Part shown: piece by piece, positions 17,522-25,676 of the stretch
How the letters are laid out: every line of letters starts with the position of its first letter
Position numbering within the stretch: the first letter of the stretch is position 1
Source of the DNA: Nocardia flavorosea NBRC 108225
Lineage (GTDB): Bacteria > Actinomycetota > Actinomycetes > Mycobacteriales > Mycobacteriaceae
DNA: 64,000 nucleotides
Reading direction: 5' to 3'
Assembly: GCF_001613385.1 (NCBI RefSeq)
Contig: NZ_BDCG01000013.1
Location: forward strand, 1 to 64,000
The notes under the pieces: generated by a model
Told to the model about the DNA's origin: nothing
Seen by the model: the letters and a program-made list of their open reading frames with translations, nothing else
Databases searched by the model: none
Program-made: the position numbers and the translations under genes

Positions 17522-18823
17522 CTATGCCTTGCGCAGCGGAGGGGGTTGCCAGCGGCCGTCCAAGGCTTCGCGGAGTGGGGCGTACAGGCGCATCGTCACC
17601 CCGAGCGGGCCCGGCGGCGCCGGTAGCCAGTTGGGTTCGCGGGCGGGGCCGGGGTGGGTGTGCTGGAGGTACAGGTCCAAGGATCCGTCGGCGTTGTAGG
17701 ACAGGGGGTCGCGGTCGCCGATGGCGAAGCGGCCGAGTTCGTTGGCCACCTGGAAACCCTGGTCGTCGTACATGGTCACCGACCAGAAGGCAGCCACCGG
17801 CGGGAGCTCGTCCTTGCCGAAATGCAGGACGTAGTCGTGCTCACCGGTGACCGGGTCGCCGTCGGAGTCGGTGATCAGCAGCGGGTATACGGCGTCCTCG
17901 GGTGGGTTGGCGCCGAGGCCGACCATCGTGACCATCGCGCGTTTGAGGTAGAAGTTCCCGTACACGCCCATCGTGTCGGTGTTGACGGCCCAGCCGTTGG
18001 CCTTACTGCCCAGTGTGGTCATCGCGGTGTGCATGGCCTGAAAGGCTTCGGCGCGGCCGGCGTCGATCTCGGCTCGCTGCTCGGCCGTGAAACGGCCGGT
18101 GTCGAAAGGTTGCCCCGCGATGATGCCGAGCCGCTCGAGCCGAGCCAGTACCGGCTGGTCGGTGAGATGCGGCGGGTTGGTGACGAGCAGGTCGGCGGCG
18201 TAGGCGAAATAGTCGAGGGCACTCATCTCGTGGACGAGAGTGAGCGGTTCCGTGGTCGCGTCCTCGGCCGGAGCCGGTGGGACGGCATCGCCGAGCGGCG
18301 TGACGCGGTAGCCGTCCTGGATCGCATTGACCGCGGCGTAGTCGGCGGGGCCGTTCGTCTGTGTACGGCCGATGATCCACACGTGCGGCGTGGGCGCCGG
18401 TATCACCCCGGCGCCTTCGGGTAGCGGACCGCGGTATCCGGGCGCGGTGACAACGAAATCCCCGGCGCCGGTGCCGGTGGTGCGTTTGCCGGGACTGGCG
18501 AAAACATCGGTCCACATGTCCAGCATCGGCAGCATGTAGTAGCGGTCGCCGGTGTCGGGGGTGTGCACGACGACCGGGCCCGCGGTCAGATCCAGCCAGG
18601 CAATCGAGTACAGGGTGTCGAAGTTGGGCCGGACGACCGCGCGGAAGTCCGCGGGCGGGAACTCACGCATATGGTGGAACTCGTTGGGCGGTCCGAAACC
18701 GGGACGTACCCCCGCCGGGCTGCCGGTCTGCTGACGTCGGCTGATGTCCATGGTCACGAGGGGATAGAAGTACAGCGTCGCCTCGTAGCTCAGCGTGCGC
18801 AGATCGTCGGACAGGATGCTCAC
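17522..18823 (-). CDS. DUF1254/DUF1214 domain protein
   Basis: 433 residues, GTG start behind GAGGAGA. The N-terminal DUF1254 region (FYPLVTMDISRRQ, NTLYSIAWLDLTAGPVVVHTPD, YYMLPMLDMWTDVFASPGKRTTG) and the C-terminal DUF1214 region (AFWSVTMYDDQGFQV, PAPPGPLGVTMRLYAP) are both present and complete. No signal peptide is visible. These proteins occur widely in actinobacteria and proteobacteria; their biochemical role is unknown. It stands alone, with the large hairpin at 18945-19020 upstream. Confidence 0.88.
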   Translation of the reverse strand: MSILSDDLRTLSYEATLYFYPLVTMDISRRQQTGSPAGVRPGFGPPNEFHHMREFPPADFRAVVRPNFDTLYSIAWLDLTAGPVVVHTPDTGDRYYMLPMLDMWTDVFASPGKRTTGTGAGDFVVTAPGYRGPLPEGAGVIPAPTPHVWIIGRTQTNGPADYAAVNAIQDGYRVTPLGDAVPPAPAEDATTEPLTLVHEMSALDYFAYAADLLVTNPPHLTDQPVLARLERLGIIAGQPFDTGRFTAEQRAEIDAGRAEAFQAMHTAMTTLGSKANGWAVNTDTMGVYGNFYLKRAMVTMVGLGANPPEDAVYPLLITDSDGDPVTGEHDYVLHFGKDELPPVAAFWSVTMYDDQGFQVANELGRFAIGDRDPLSYNADGSLDLYLQHTHPGPAREPNWLPAPPGPLGVTMRLYAPLREALDGRWQPPPLRKA

Positions 18824-18944
18824 CGTTCTCCTCTCATCGGACCGGCCCGCCTGACTGCCGAACCCCCTCGGCCGGGATCACGGGCGAAATACTTCCCCGG
18901 GTGCGGTTTGTTCACCTCGCACATTTCGGGTGAGTTCCCGGTGC

Positions 18945-19020
18945 GCGAAGAGAGCTGCGGCCGATCGACACCAGTTATAGCTACCGCCTATGTCGATCGG
19001 CCCCGCGGGAGCCTCTTCGC
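18945..19020. repeat. large two-part stem-loop
   Basis: Inner arms GGCCGATCGACA (18959-18970) and TGTCGATCGGCC (18991-19002) are a perfect 12-bp pair with a 20-base loop; outer arms GCGAAGAG (18945-18952) and CTCTTCGC (19013-19020) are a perfect 8-bp pair, separated by a small asymmetric internal loop. The structure lies in the 376-base gap between the DUF1254 gene (122 bases upstream of it) and the small secreted protein at 19200. Nothing else recognisable is in that gap. It could be an operator, a structured leader or a small RNA. Confidence 0.6.
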
Positions 19021-19199
19021 TCTCCTCCGAATTCGCGAGTTCGGCTAAGAGGCTGCCTTTTCAACCTTCAGGGCGCGATCGCCCGCGAAGCCTGACCGAG
19101 AAACTCGCGAGAAGTTGATGTAACACTTCGCACTCTCTCAGGCATAAGAAAGTCGTAAGCAAAGCCGTCCCACTCGGGACAACAATGAAAGGAACAGGT

Positions 19200-19511
19200 G
19201 TGAGACATAGTCTTCGCACGTTTGCCGCTGCCGTATCCATCGCTGCCGCGGGTCTCGCTGCAGCTGGCACCGCAGCCGCGGCGCCGGTGCAGTTGACGCC
19301 GGCCGCGCCGATCCAGGACGACGGGGGCGCAGAAGCCGGTACCGGATCCGCGGACGCGTTGCTGCCGCTCCTGCCGCAGCTGCTGTCCGGATCGGCCGCC
19401 GGCGAGAATGCGAACACCTCCGATGAAGCCGGCACCGGATCCGCCGAATCGCTGGGCCCGCTGCTGGAGCTGCTGGCGGCCGGATCCTCCGGCACGCAGG
19501 GCACTGAGTAA
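19200..19511 (+). CDS. small secreted Ala/Leu-rich protein with an internal duplication
   Basis: 103 residues if started at GTG 19200, which has GAAAGGA ending 7 bases before it; an ATG at 19185 would place that sequence inside the gene and has no site of its own. A Sec signal peptide covers about the first 28 residues (ending GTAAAAAP). The mature part holds two related blocks, EAGTGSADALLPLLPQLL and EAGTGSAESLGPLLELL, each followed by a Gly/Ser-rich tail, so it arose by internal duplication. No known family is recognised. A textbook terminator follows at 19639. Confidence 0.65.
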   Translation: MRHSLRTFAAAVSIAAAGLAAAGTAAAAPVQLTPAAPIQDDGGAEAGTGSADALLPLLPQLLSGSAAGENANTSDEAGTGSAESLGPLLELLAAGSSGTQGTE

Positions 19512-19638
19512 GTAACACCCCTGTACGAACCTCCATGGACGATTTCGGCCCCGGGTCGCCGGCGCGGCCACTTCAGTGAGGGACGTACCGCACCACCCCA
19601 AAATCTGCGTAGGCTCAGGACCATTGCTTTCCGAGCCG

Positions 19639-19683
19639 CCGAACCCCGGAACGCCATTCGGCCGTCCGGGGTTCGGTCTTTTC
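19639..19683 (+). terminator. rho-independent terminator
   Basis: CCGAACCCCGGA (19639-19650) and TCCGGGGTTCGG (19665-19676) form a perfect 12-bp stem with a 14-base loop followed by TCTTTTCC. It lies 128 bases after the secreted-protein gene. The rest of 19512-19828 (317 bases) holds no gene I can support. Confidence 0.75.
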
Positions 19684-19828
19684 CGGTACCTGTCATCTTC
19701 CGCTCGACACCGCCCGCGGAAACAGGCAACGCCCCGACACCGCCGGAAGTTTCATGCCGGGAGAAAGGGCGGCAGCCGGGTGGACGCTCCGCGGACACGG
19801 GCAGCGCCGTTCTGGCGCGGTGCCAGGG

Positions 19829-20224
19829 CTACCCGGCGTCCGGCGGGATCGGTCGGCCGACGATCCATTCGTGACCGAATGGGTCACGCACCCGCCCCTG
19901 CCGCATCCCGTACGACTGATCCGCGACCTCGAAAACGATCTCCCCGCCGCCTGCGGCCATCCGTTCGGCGAGCCGGTCGGGATCGCCTGCCTCCACGGTG
20001 AGGAGCAGGCCGCGGCCGCCGAGCCGCAGTGGGTCCGTATCGAACTCGTCGGCATCCTTCAGTTGGAAACTCGCCCCGCCGGGCAGGCCGATTTCGGCGA
20101 AGACGACCCGCCCACCTGCCTCGTCCCGCCGCCGGAGTACCGCGCCGAAAACCTCGCTGTAATAGCGGATCGCCTTATCGGCGCCCTCGACGACCAGTTT
20201 GGGGGTGATCTGTTCGATGTTCAT
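19829..20224 (-). CDS. VOC/PhnB-like glyoxalase-fold protein
   Basis: 131 residues starting ITPKLVVEGADKAIRYYSEVFGA, the first beta-alpha-beta-beta-beta module of VOC proteins, and closing with VRDPFGHEWIVGRP, the usual C-terminal glyoxalase motif. The start at 20224 fits the family; an in-frame ATG at 20341 would add 39 unrelated residues and has no support. It is 129 bases downstream of the AraC gene on the same strand. Function may be detoxification or antibiotic sequestration; not resolvable from sequence. Confidence 0.82.
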   Translation of the reverse strand: MNIEQITPKLVVEGADKAIRYYSEVFGAVLRRRDEAGGRVVFAEIGLPGGASFQLKDADEFDTDPLRLGGRGLLLTVEAGDPDRLAERMAAGGGEIVFEVADQSYGMRQGRVRDPFGHEWIVGRPIPPDAG

Positions 20225-20353
20225 AGACGTGAGTATCGGCTGCTGCGGCACGTACGGGCTTGGAGATTTGTCGCCGGCGGCGTCGCTCGGCCGACGCGGC
20301 TCGGCCGGTTGCAGAAGTAATCGCCGGCCGCTCCGTTGCACCGTTGTGCAGCT

Positions 20354-21286
20354 TCAGAAACTGGCGACCTTGCCGCGGAAATCACTGGGTCGTAGTCCGC
20401 GGTGCCGTTTGAAGGCGGCACTGAAACCGAAGGCATCCGCGTAGCCGACGGCCTTCGCGACCTGCGCGACCGTGAGGTCACGATCGGCCAGGAGTTCTTC
20501 GGCTTCGTCCATCCGGCATTCGGTGAGGTAGGCCAGCGGCGATTGGCCCATGACGTCGGTGAAGCGTTTGGCGAACAAAGCCCGGGACACACCGGCTTTC
20601 GACGCCAGGGTCGCCACCGTCCAGCCCGCGGCGGGTTGACTGTGCATGGCTTCCAGGGCGGGACCGACCACCGGATCGGCGGGGCCGCGGTACCAGCCCG
20701 GCGCGTCGGCGTCCTGGCCGTCGAACCAGTCGCGCAGGGTGCACACCAGTGCCCAGTCGAGCAGGCGGTCCATCATGGCTTGGGCGCCGGCGGGGCGGGC
20801 GGATGCGTCGGCGGCGATGGAGGCCATCCACGCGCAGGTCTCGGCATCGTCGGTGACCACCAGGACGGGTGGTAACGCGCGTAAGAGGCGTTCGTGGCGG
20901 CGGCCCGAGGCACGGTAGGCGCCGACGATCAGCGCGGTTTCGCCCGCGGAATCGTTCCCCCAGCGCCCTTCTCCCAGGGATGCTTCGCATTTCGGTTCCT
21001 CGACGAAGCAGGCGATTTCGTATTCGGCATGCGGGAGCGCGACCGAATCGGCACGGTCGGCGAGCAGGAAGGGTTCGCAGCCACGCACTACCGCGGTGTC
21101 CCCGGCGGCGATCCGGCGTTCGGTGCCGTCCGGCAGGAGCAGGGTGCCGCCGCCGCGCAGTACGGTCATCATCGTCAGGGGTGCGCGGTCGGCGAAGCGG
21201 ATGGTCCACGGCGCCTCCAGAACCGCGTGCGTGAGCACGGCACCTTCGGCCCGGATACCGCCCAGCAGTTTGCTCAATGGGTCCAC
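20354..21286 (-). CDS. AraC-family transcriptional regulator (cupin-containing)
   Basis: 310 residues with a GTG start. The N-terminal half is an AraC-type cupin sensor (APLTMMTVLRGGGTLLLPDG, AGDTAVVRG). The C-terminal 100 residues hold the paired helix-turn-helix: TVATLASKAGVSRALFAKRFTDVMGQSPLAYLTECRMDEA, then AVGYADAFGFSAAFKRHRGLRPSDFR. This is the group that commonly regulates flanking oxidoreductase or VOC genes. The divergent oxidoreductase at 21408 and the downstream VOC gene are the likely targets. Confidence 0.87.
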   Translation of the reverse strand: MDPLSKLLGGIRAEGAVLTHAVLEAPWTIRFADRAPLTMMTVLRGGGTLLLPDGTERRIAAGDTAVVRGCEPFLLADRADSVALPHAEYEIACFVEEPKCEASLGEGRWGNDSAGETALIVGAYRASGRRHERLLRALPPVLVVTDDAETCAWMASIAADASARPAGAQAMMDRLLDWALVCTLRDWFDGQDADAPGWYRGPADPVVGPALEAMHSQPAAGWTVATLASKAGVSRALFAKRFTDVMGQSPLAYLTECRMDEAEELLADRDLTVAQVAKAVGYADAFGFSAAFKRHRGLRPSDFRGKVASF

Positions 21287-21407
21287 ATCATCGAGCGTAG
21301 ACGAACTCCTATCGAATGTGGACCTTCACCCATAGATCGTCCAGCCGATTCCGGGTGGAATGGAACCGACCGAACAGCCGAGAAATCGGATCACCCTGGA
21401 GGATTCC

Positions 21408-22100
21408 GTGCCGCACACCCCGCTAGAGGACACCGCGACCGCTCGTACCGCACTGGTCGTCGTCGCACACCCCCGACCCGATTCGCTGACCGCCCATATC
21501 GCACGGCTCACCACTCGCCGGCTCACCGACGCGGGCTACCGGATCGACCTGCTCGACCTGACCGCCGAGAATTTCGACCCCCGGATGACCGAGGCCGACC
21601 TCCCGGATTGGAACAACCGGGAAAAAACGTACTCCCCCGAGGTAGAAAGCCATATGCGGCGCGTCCTCGCCGCCGATGTGATCGTCGCGGTGTTCCCGGT
21701 GTACTGGATGCAGGTGCCGGCAATCCTCAAAGGCTGGATCGACCGGGTGTGGAATTACGGGTTCGCCTACGGTCGCAGCAAGCCCCGGCTGGCAGGTAAG
21801 CGGATGCTGTGGCTCGGCCTCGCCGGCGCGGCCGACGACGACGAGGTGGTCGGCCTGATGCAGCAGGCGCTGAGCGCCCAACTCGACGACGGTATCGCCT
21901 ACTACTGCGGCCTGACCCACTCCGCGGTGGGGCTGCTGCCCGGCGCGGAGGAAAAACCGCAGCGGCTGGATGCCGACGGCACCTTGCTGCTGGACGAAGC
22001 CCTCACCGGCACCGCGCGCGACGCTCATTACGCCGCGCTGGAGGCCAGGGCGGCCGGTTTCGTCGACGATTTCCTCGCCGGCGAACGGGTCGCAGCCTGA
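21408..22100 (+). CDS. NAD(P)H oxidoreductase, flavodoxin-like fold
   Basis: 230 residues from GTG 21408, preceded by GGAGG at 5 bases; the ATG at 21360 lacks a site. The protein begins ALVVVAHPRPDSLTAHIA, the FMN/FAD-phosphate loop of the NQO1/MdaB family, followed by AADVIVAVFPVYWMQVPAILKGWIDRVW, the second cofactor-binding signature. These enzymes reduce quinones or azo compounds by two electrons. Its product would be cytoplasmic. It is divergent from the AraC regulator at 21286 with 121 bases between. Confidence 0.85.
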   Translation: MPHTPLEDTATARTALVVVAHPRPDSLTAHIARLTTRRLTDAGYRIDLLDLTAENFDPRMTEADLPDWNNREKTYSPEVESHMRRVLAADVIVAVFPVYWMQVPAILKGWIDRVWNYGFAYGRSKPRLAGKRMLWLGLAGAADDDEVVGLMQQALSAQLDDGIAYYCGLTHSAVGLLPGAEEKPQRLDADGTLLLDEALTGTARDAHYAALEARAAGFVDDFLAGERVAA

Positions 22101-22204
22101 GCCCGGGCCGGACCGCAACCAGCGGGTGCCGACTGTGTGCGGGGTTCCGCATTCGGCACCGGCCGGACCGCGCGACCGGCCTCGCCCCGGAGGGGCCGCC
22201 GAAA

Positions 22205-22891
22205 TCACGGCGGCTCATCCGCTCGCGCGATCCGGGCTTCGATGCCCGCGACGATGGTGTCGGCGACCAGCCTCGCGTGCCGGCGCACCGCGGCTTTCCC
22301 GAGCGGGTCCGCCGGGGACATCCGGGTTGCCAGCGGGAGGGCAGCGTACGGCGCGGTGGCACCGTGAGCGATGAGGAAGTGTAGCGAGCGCAGATCGTCG
22401 CGGTGCAGGATCTTGCGTTGCAGCAGCGGTTTCAGGGGTTCGGCGAGCAGGACCGATATCGGCTGGATGTGCCGGTCGTAGAGGTAGGTGAGGCGGGGGC
22501 TTTCGATGGCCGCTTCCGTACTGATCAGGCGCACCACGTCGGGGTATTCGGCCTGTAGCTCCAGGAACCGCACGATTCCCGCGTGGAATTCCTCCAGCGG
22601 GGACAGGTCGGTGCGTTCGGGCCGGATCTTCAGCAGGGTGACCGCGTTGGCGAAGATCCAGTCCGCGACCGCGTACCAGAGCGCCTCCTTCGATCCGAAC
22701 CGCTGGTGGATCAGATTGTGGCTCACGCCGAGTTCCCGGTTGATCGCCGCGACGGAGGCACCGGCGAACCCGTCGCGGGCGAAAACCCGTAGCGCGGCCG
22801 TCAGGATCTCGTCCACCGAGGCCGGTGTTTCCCCGGCCGGGGGCCTGCCCCGTCCCTTGCGCGGCCCCCGCGGTTCGGGTGCGATATCCAT
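22205..22891 (-). CDS. TetR-family regulator
   Basis: 228 residues from 22891 (MDIAPEPRG). The TetR helix-turn-helix is at about 28-72: ILTAALRVFARDGFAGASVAAINRELGVSHNLIHQRFGSKEALWYA. The longer reading from 22945 would run through the operator-like palindrome at 22904 and is rejected. The C-terminal domain (about 90-228) is a helical ligand domain. Divergent from the homogentisate dioxygenase-like gene, with a 16-bp operator candidate between them just upstream of this start, so autoregulation and control of that gene are expected. Confidence 0.85.
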   Translation of the reverse strand: MDIAPEPRGPRKGRGRPPAGETPASVDEILTAALRVFARDGFAGASVAAINRELGVSHNLIHQRFGSKEALWYAVADWIFANAVTLLKIRPERTDLSPLEEFHAGIVRFLELQAEYPDVVRLISTEAAIESPRLTYLYDRHIQPISVLLAEPLKPLLQRKILHRDDLRSLHFLIAHGATAPYAALPLATRMSPADPLGKAAVRRHARLVADTIVAGIEARIARADEPP

Positions 22892-22903
22892 GGCCGCGAT
22901 TAT

Positions 22904-22919
22904 ATTGACTGCAATCAAT
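22904..22919. promoter_or_regulatory. TetR operator candidate
   Basis: ATTGACTGCAATCAAT is a 16-bp dyad with 7 of 8 base pairs matching, 12 bases upstream of the TetR gene start and 114 bases upstream of the dioxygenase gene. Size and symmetry suit a TetR dimer. Confidence 0.65.
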
Positions 22920-23033
22920 TTTTCTGCGACTGTGAGCCCAGCCACTTCGCGCTACGGGGACAAGGGATCGCGGCGGCTCCGCCCGGCGCGCACCCACCTC
23001 CGCCGCAGCGCCCGACGAGGACTGGATGCTGCT

Positions 23034-24125
23034 ATGGAATCCTTTGTGCACCTGCGGAAAGGCACTACTCCCGACCGGCTGCACGCCGATCTCGGCGGGC
23101 TCAAGGACGATGAGCTGGGGCGCGGTGGTTTCACCGGGCGTACCGCGCAGCTGTATCGGCGCAACGATCCGGTGGGCTACCGCGCGGTGGGTCCGCTCGC
23201 CCCGGTGGATGTGCTCGCCGACGCGCTGAAACCCACCGACTCCACGGATCCGGCGGGTTCGCCGCTGCTGTTGTTCTCCAATGCCGACTGCCGGATCTCG
23301 CTGAGCCGGCGCGACCGGGAGATGCCGTTCTTCGCCCGGTACATCGACGGCGATCTACTGTCGTTCGTGCACAAGGGTTCCGGGCTACTGGAAACCGAAT
23401 TCGGTCCGCTGCGCTACCGCGAGGGCGACTGGGTGTATCTGCCGAAGGCGTGCACATTCCGGCAGGTCCCCGACAACGAAACCACTTTGCTCATGATCGA
23501 GGCGACCGAGGAGTTCCGGGTACCACCGGCGGGTCCGCTGGGCCGGCATTTCCCGTTCGACCCGAACCGGATGATCGTTCCGGAGCCTGCGGCCATGGAC
23601 GACGACGGGCGCGACGAATACGAGGTCCGCCTGGTCCACGAGGGCGGCCCGACCTCACTGGTCTATCCGCATCATCCGCTGGATGTGGTGGGCTGGCAGG
23701 GCGATAATTTCCCGTTCACGTTCAATATCGCCGACTACAACGTGGTCCTCTCCGATACGGTGCATCTACCCGCCACGGTGCATCTGTTCATGCAGGCCAC
23801 CGGCGTGTACGTGATGAACTTCCTGCCGAAACGAGCGGAATCGGCACCGGGTACCGAAACGATTCCCTGGTATCACCGCAATGCCGACTACGACGAGATC
23901 GCGTTCTTCCACGGCGGCGATATGTACGGCGTGCCGATGCCGCCGGGTCTGATCTCGCATGCGCCGCAGGGCGTGCACCACGGGGCGCCGGAGAAGATGC
24001 GAGAGCGGGCGCGGCGTAAGCGTGAGGAGATCAGCCATATCGGCTGGACCACGATCGCCGTCGACACCAGGCGGCGTCTGATCCCCTCTCCGGAGGTACT
24101 GGCGAACAACCTCGGCGCGCACTGA
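23034..24125 (+). CDS. homogentisate 1,2-dioxygenase family protein
   Basis: 363 residues. Features of the HmgA cupin family: FARYIDGDLLSFVHKGSGLLETEFGPLRYREGDWVYLPK in the first cupin, and the iron-site region PWYHRNADYDEIAFFHGG...SHAPQGVHHG with the His/Glu/His ligands in the second. Homogentisate dioxygenase opens the ring of homogentisate in tyrosine/phenylalanine breakdown. The protein is shorter than the ~430-440 residues usual for canonical HmgA, and maleylacetoacetate isomerase and fumarylacetoacetase are not neighbours, so a related aromatic-ring dioxygenase is possible. ATG 23034 is used; CGAGGA lies a little far upstream. Confidence 0.8.
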   Translation: MESFVHLRKGTTPDRLHADLGGLKDDELGRGGFTGRTAQLYRRNDPVGYRAVGPLAPVDVLADALKPTDSTDPAGSPLLLFSNADCRISLSRRDREMPFFARYIDGDLLSFVHKGSGLLETEFGPLRYREGDWVYLPKACTFRQVPDNETTLLMIEATEEFRVPPAGPLGRHFPFDPNRMIVPEPAAMDDDGRDEYEVRLVHEGGPTSLVYPHHPLDVVGWQGDNFPFTFNIADYNVVLSDTVHLPATVHLFMQATGVYVMNFLPKRAESAPGTETIPWYHRNADYDEIAFFHGGDMYGVPMPPGLISHAPQGVHHGAPEKMRERARRKREEISHIGWTTIAVDTRRRLIPSPEVLANNLGAH

Positions 24126-24227
24126 TACCGCACCGGGCCTCTTCTCCCGCCCGCAGGCAGCCGCGCGTGACCCGGCGCCCGGGTGACGGCGGTGACTCTC
24201 GTATCGAAAGACGAAGGCAGGCACTCT

Positions 24228-25403
24228 ATGTCGCACCATGTCGAACGCACCCCGTATGTGATCGCCTACGCGAACACCTCGGGCACCCGGGACGCCTACG
24301 GGGGTCTCACCGAAATGGTCACGCTCGATTCGATTCTGGTGAAACCGGCCGGCCTGGACTCGGAGACCGTGCTGGTGCTCATGCACCCGGTCTCCAGCGG
24401 CACCTATCTGCCGATCGTCACGTCGCTGGCCAAGGCCGGTCACCACATCATCGTCTGCAACAGCCGCTACCGGGGCGCCGATGCCGCGCTGCTCATGGAG
24501 AAGGTGGTGCAGGATCTCGGCGAATGTATTCGTGACGCGAAGCAGCGGCTCGGCTACCGGAAGGTGGTGCTGGCGGGCTGGAGTGGTGGCGGATCGCTGT
24601 CGGTGTACTACCAGCAGCAGGCCCAGCATCCCACGGTGACCGCGAGCCCGTCCGGCGACGGACCCGACCTCACCGAGCTGGATCTGCCGCCCGCCGACGC
24701 GATCCTGCTGATGGCCGCCCATATCAGCCGCCATCACACACTCACCGAATGCATCGACCCGTCGATTCTCGACGAATCCGACCCCACCCGGCGCGATCCG
24801 GAACTGGACCTCTACAACCCCGGCAATCCGAACCAGCCGCCGTACAGCCCCGAATTCATGGTGCGCTTCCGCCAGGCGCAGCACGACCGCAACCGCCGGA
24901 TCACGGCCTGGGTGAAGGAGAAACTGGCCACCATCCAGGCCTCCGACCGTCCCCAGGACGAATACTGCTTCGTCGTCCACGGCACCATGGCCGACCCCAC
25001 GGTTCTCGACCCGGCACTGGACCCCAACGACCGCACCCCTGGCGAGTCCTATCTCGGTGAACCGCAGGAAGTGAATATGGGCGCGTTCGGCCTCGCCCGG
25101 TTCAGCACGCTGCGCAGCTGGTTGTCGCAGTGGAGTATCGACGACGCCCGCGGTGACGCGGTGGCCTGCGGCCCGGATATCGCCGTGCCGACCCTGGTGC
25201 TCTACAACGCGGCCGACAACGTCTGCACGCCCTCGCACGCCCACCGCATCTACCAGGCGCTGGGCTGCGCGGACAAAGAACTGCACGAAATCCCCGGCGC
25301 AAACCACTACTACCTGGGTCCGGACCAGCGCGAACCGCTGGCGAAGGCGATCGGGCTGGTCGACGGCTGGCTGCGGGCCCGGGGCCTCGGCCCCACAGAA
25401 TGA
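24228..25403 (+). CDS. alpha/beta hydrolase
   Basis: 391 residues from ATG 24228 (GAAGGCAGG upstream). LVLMHPVSSGTYLP is the oxyanion-hole region; the nucleophile elbow is LAGWSGGGSLSVYY (Gly-Trp-Ser-Gly-Gly); a late strand VPTLVLYNAADNVCTPSHA supplies the acid, and EIPGANHYYLG the catalytic His. It lies 102 bases downstream of the dioxygenase on the same strand, so an operon acting on a ring-cleavage or ester substrate is likely. The substrate is unknown. The integrated element begins just beyond it. Confidence 0.85.
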   Translation: MSHHVERTPYVIAYANTSGTRDAYGGLTEMVTLDSILVKPAGLDSETVLVLMHPVSSGTYLPIVTSLAKAGHHIIVCNSRYRGADAALLMEKVVQDLGECIRDAKQRLGYRKVVLAGWSGGGSLSVYYQQQAQHPTVTASPSGDGPDLTELDLPPADAILLMAAHISRHHTLTECIDPSILDESDPTRRDPELDLYNPGNPNQPPYSPEFMVRFRQAQHDRNRRITAWVKEKLATIQASDRPQDEYCFVVHGTMADPTVLDPALDPNDRTPGESYLGEPQEVNMGAFGLARFSTLRSWLSQWSIDDARGDAVACGPDIAVPTLVLYNAADNVCTPSHAHRIYQALGCADKELHEIPGANHYYLGPDQREPLAKAIGLVDGWLRARGLGPTE

Positions 25404-25500
25404 GCGGACAGCACGAGCAACCGCGCCCGGGGATCGACGCGGACCGCCGCCCGCGTCCCGAGCCGCCTGCGTCGAGGACTCGCCGGCACCTCTTGCCCGG

Positions 25501-25578
25501 CCGCACCGCACCGCACCGCACCGCACCGCACCGCACCGCACCGCACCGCACCGCACCGCACCGCACCGCACCGCACCG
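25501..25578. repeat. pentanucleotide microsatellite (CCGCA)n
   Basis: Fifteen perfect CCGCA units plus CCG, 78 bases, between the hydrolase stop (25403) and the integrase start (25677). It is non-coding in any convincing gene; all frames are open across it, generating artificial long open frames. The remaining bases of 25404-25676 hold no gene; an attachment site probably lies here. Confidence 0.95.
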
Positions 25579-25676
25579 AGACGGGAGATAATGCAATGAT
25601 GGACTCCGCGACTGCCGAGGCAGGTTAGAGGGCCGTAGCCTGAAATAGGGGCCCGACCAGCGGAGATGAACACACG

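Noticed and set aside
25501..25578. CRISPR or coding repeat interpretation of the CCGCA tract
   Set aside because: The unit is five bases with no spacers, so it is a simple tandem repeat; no coding frame is convincing.
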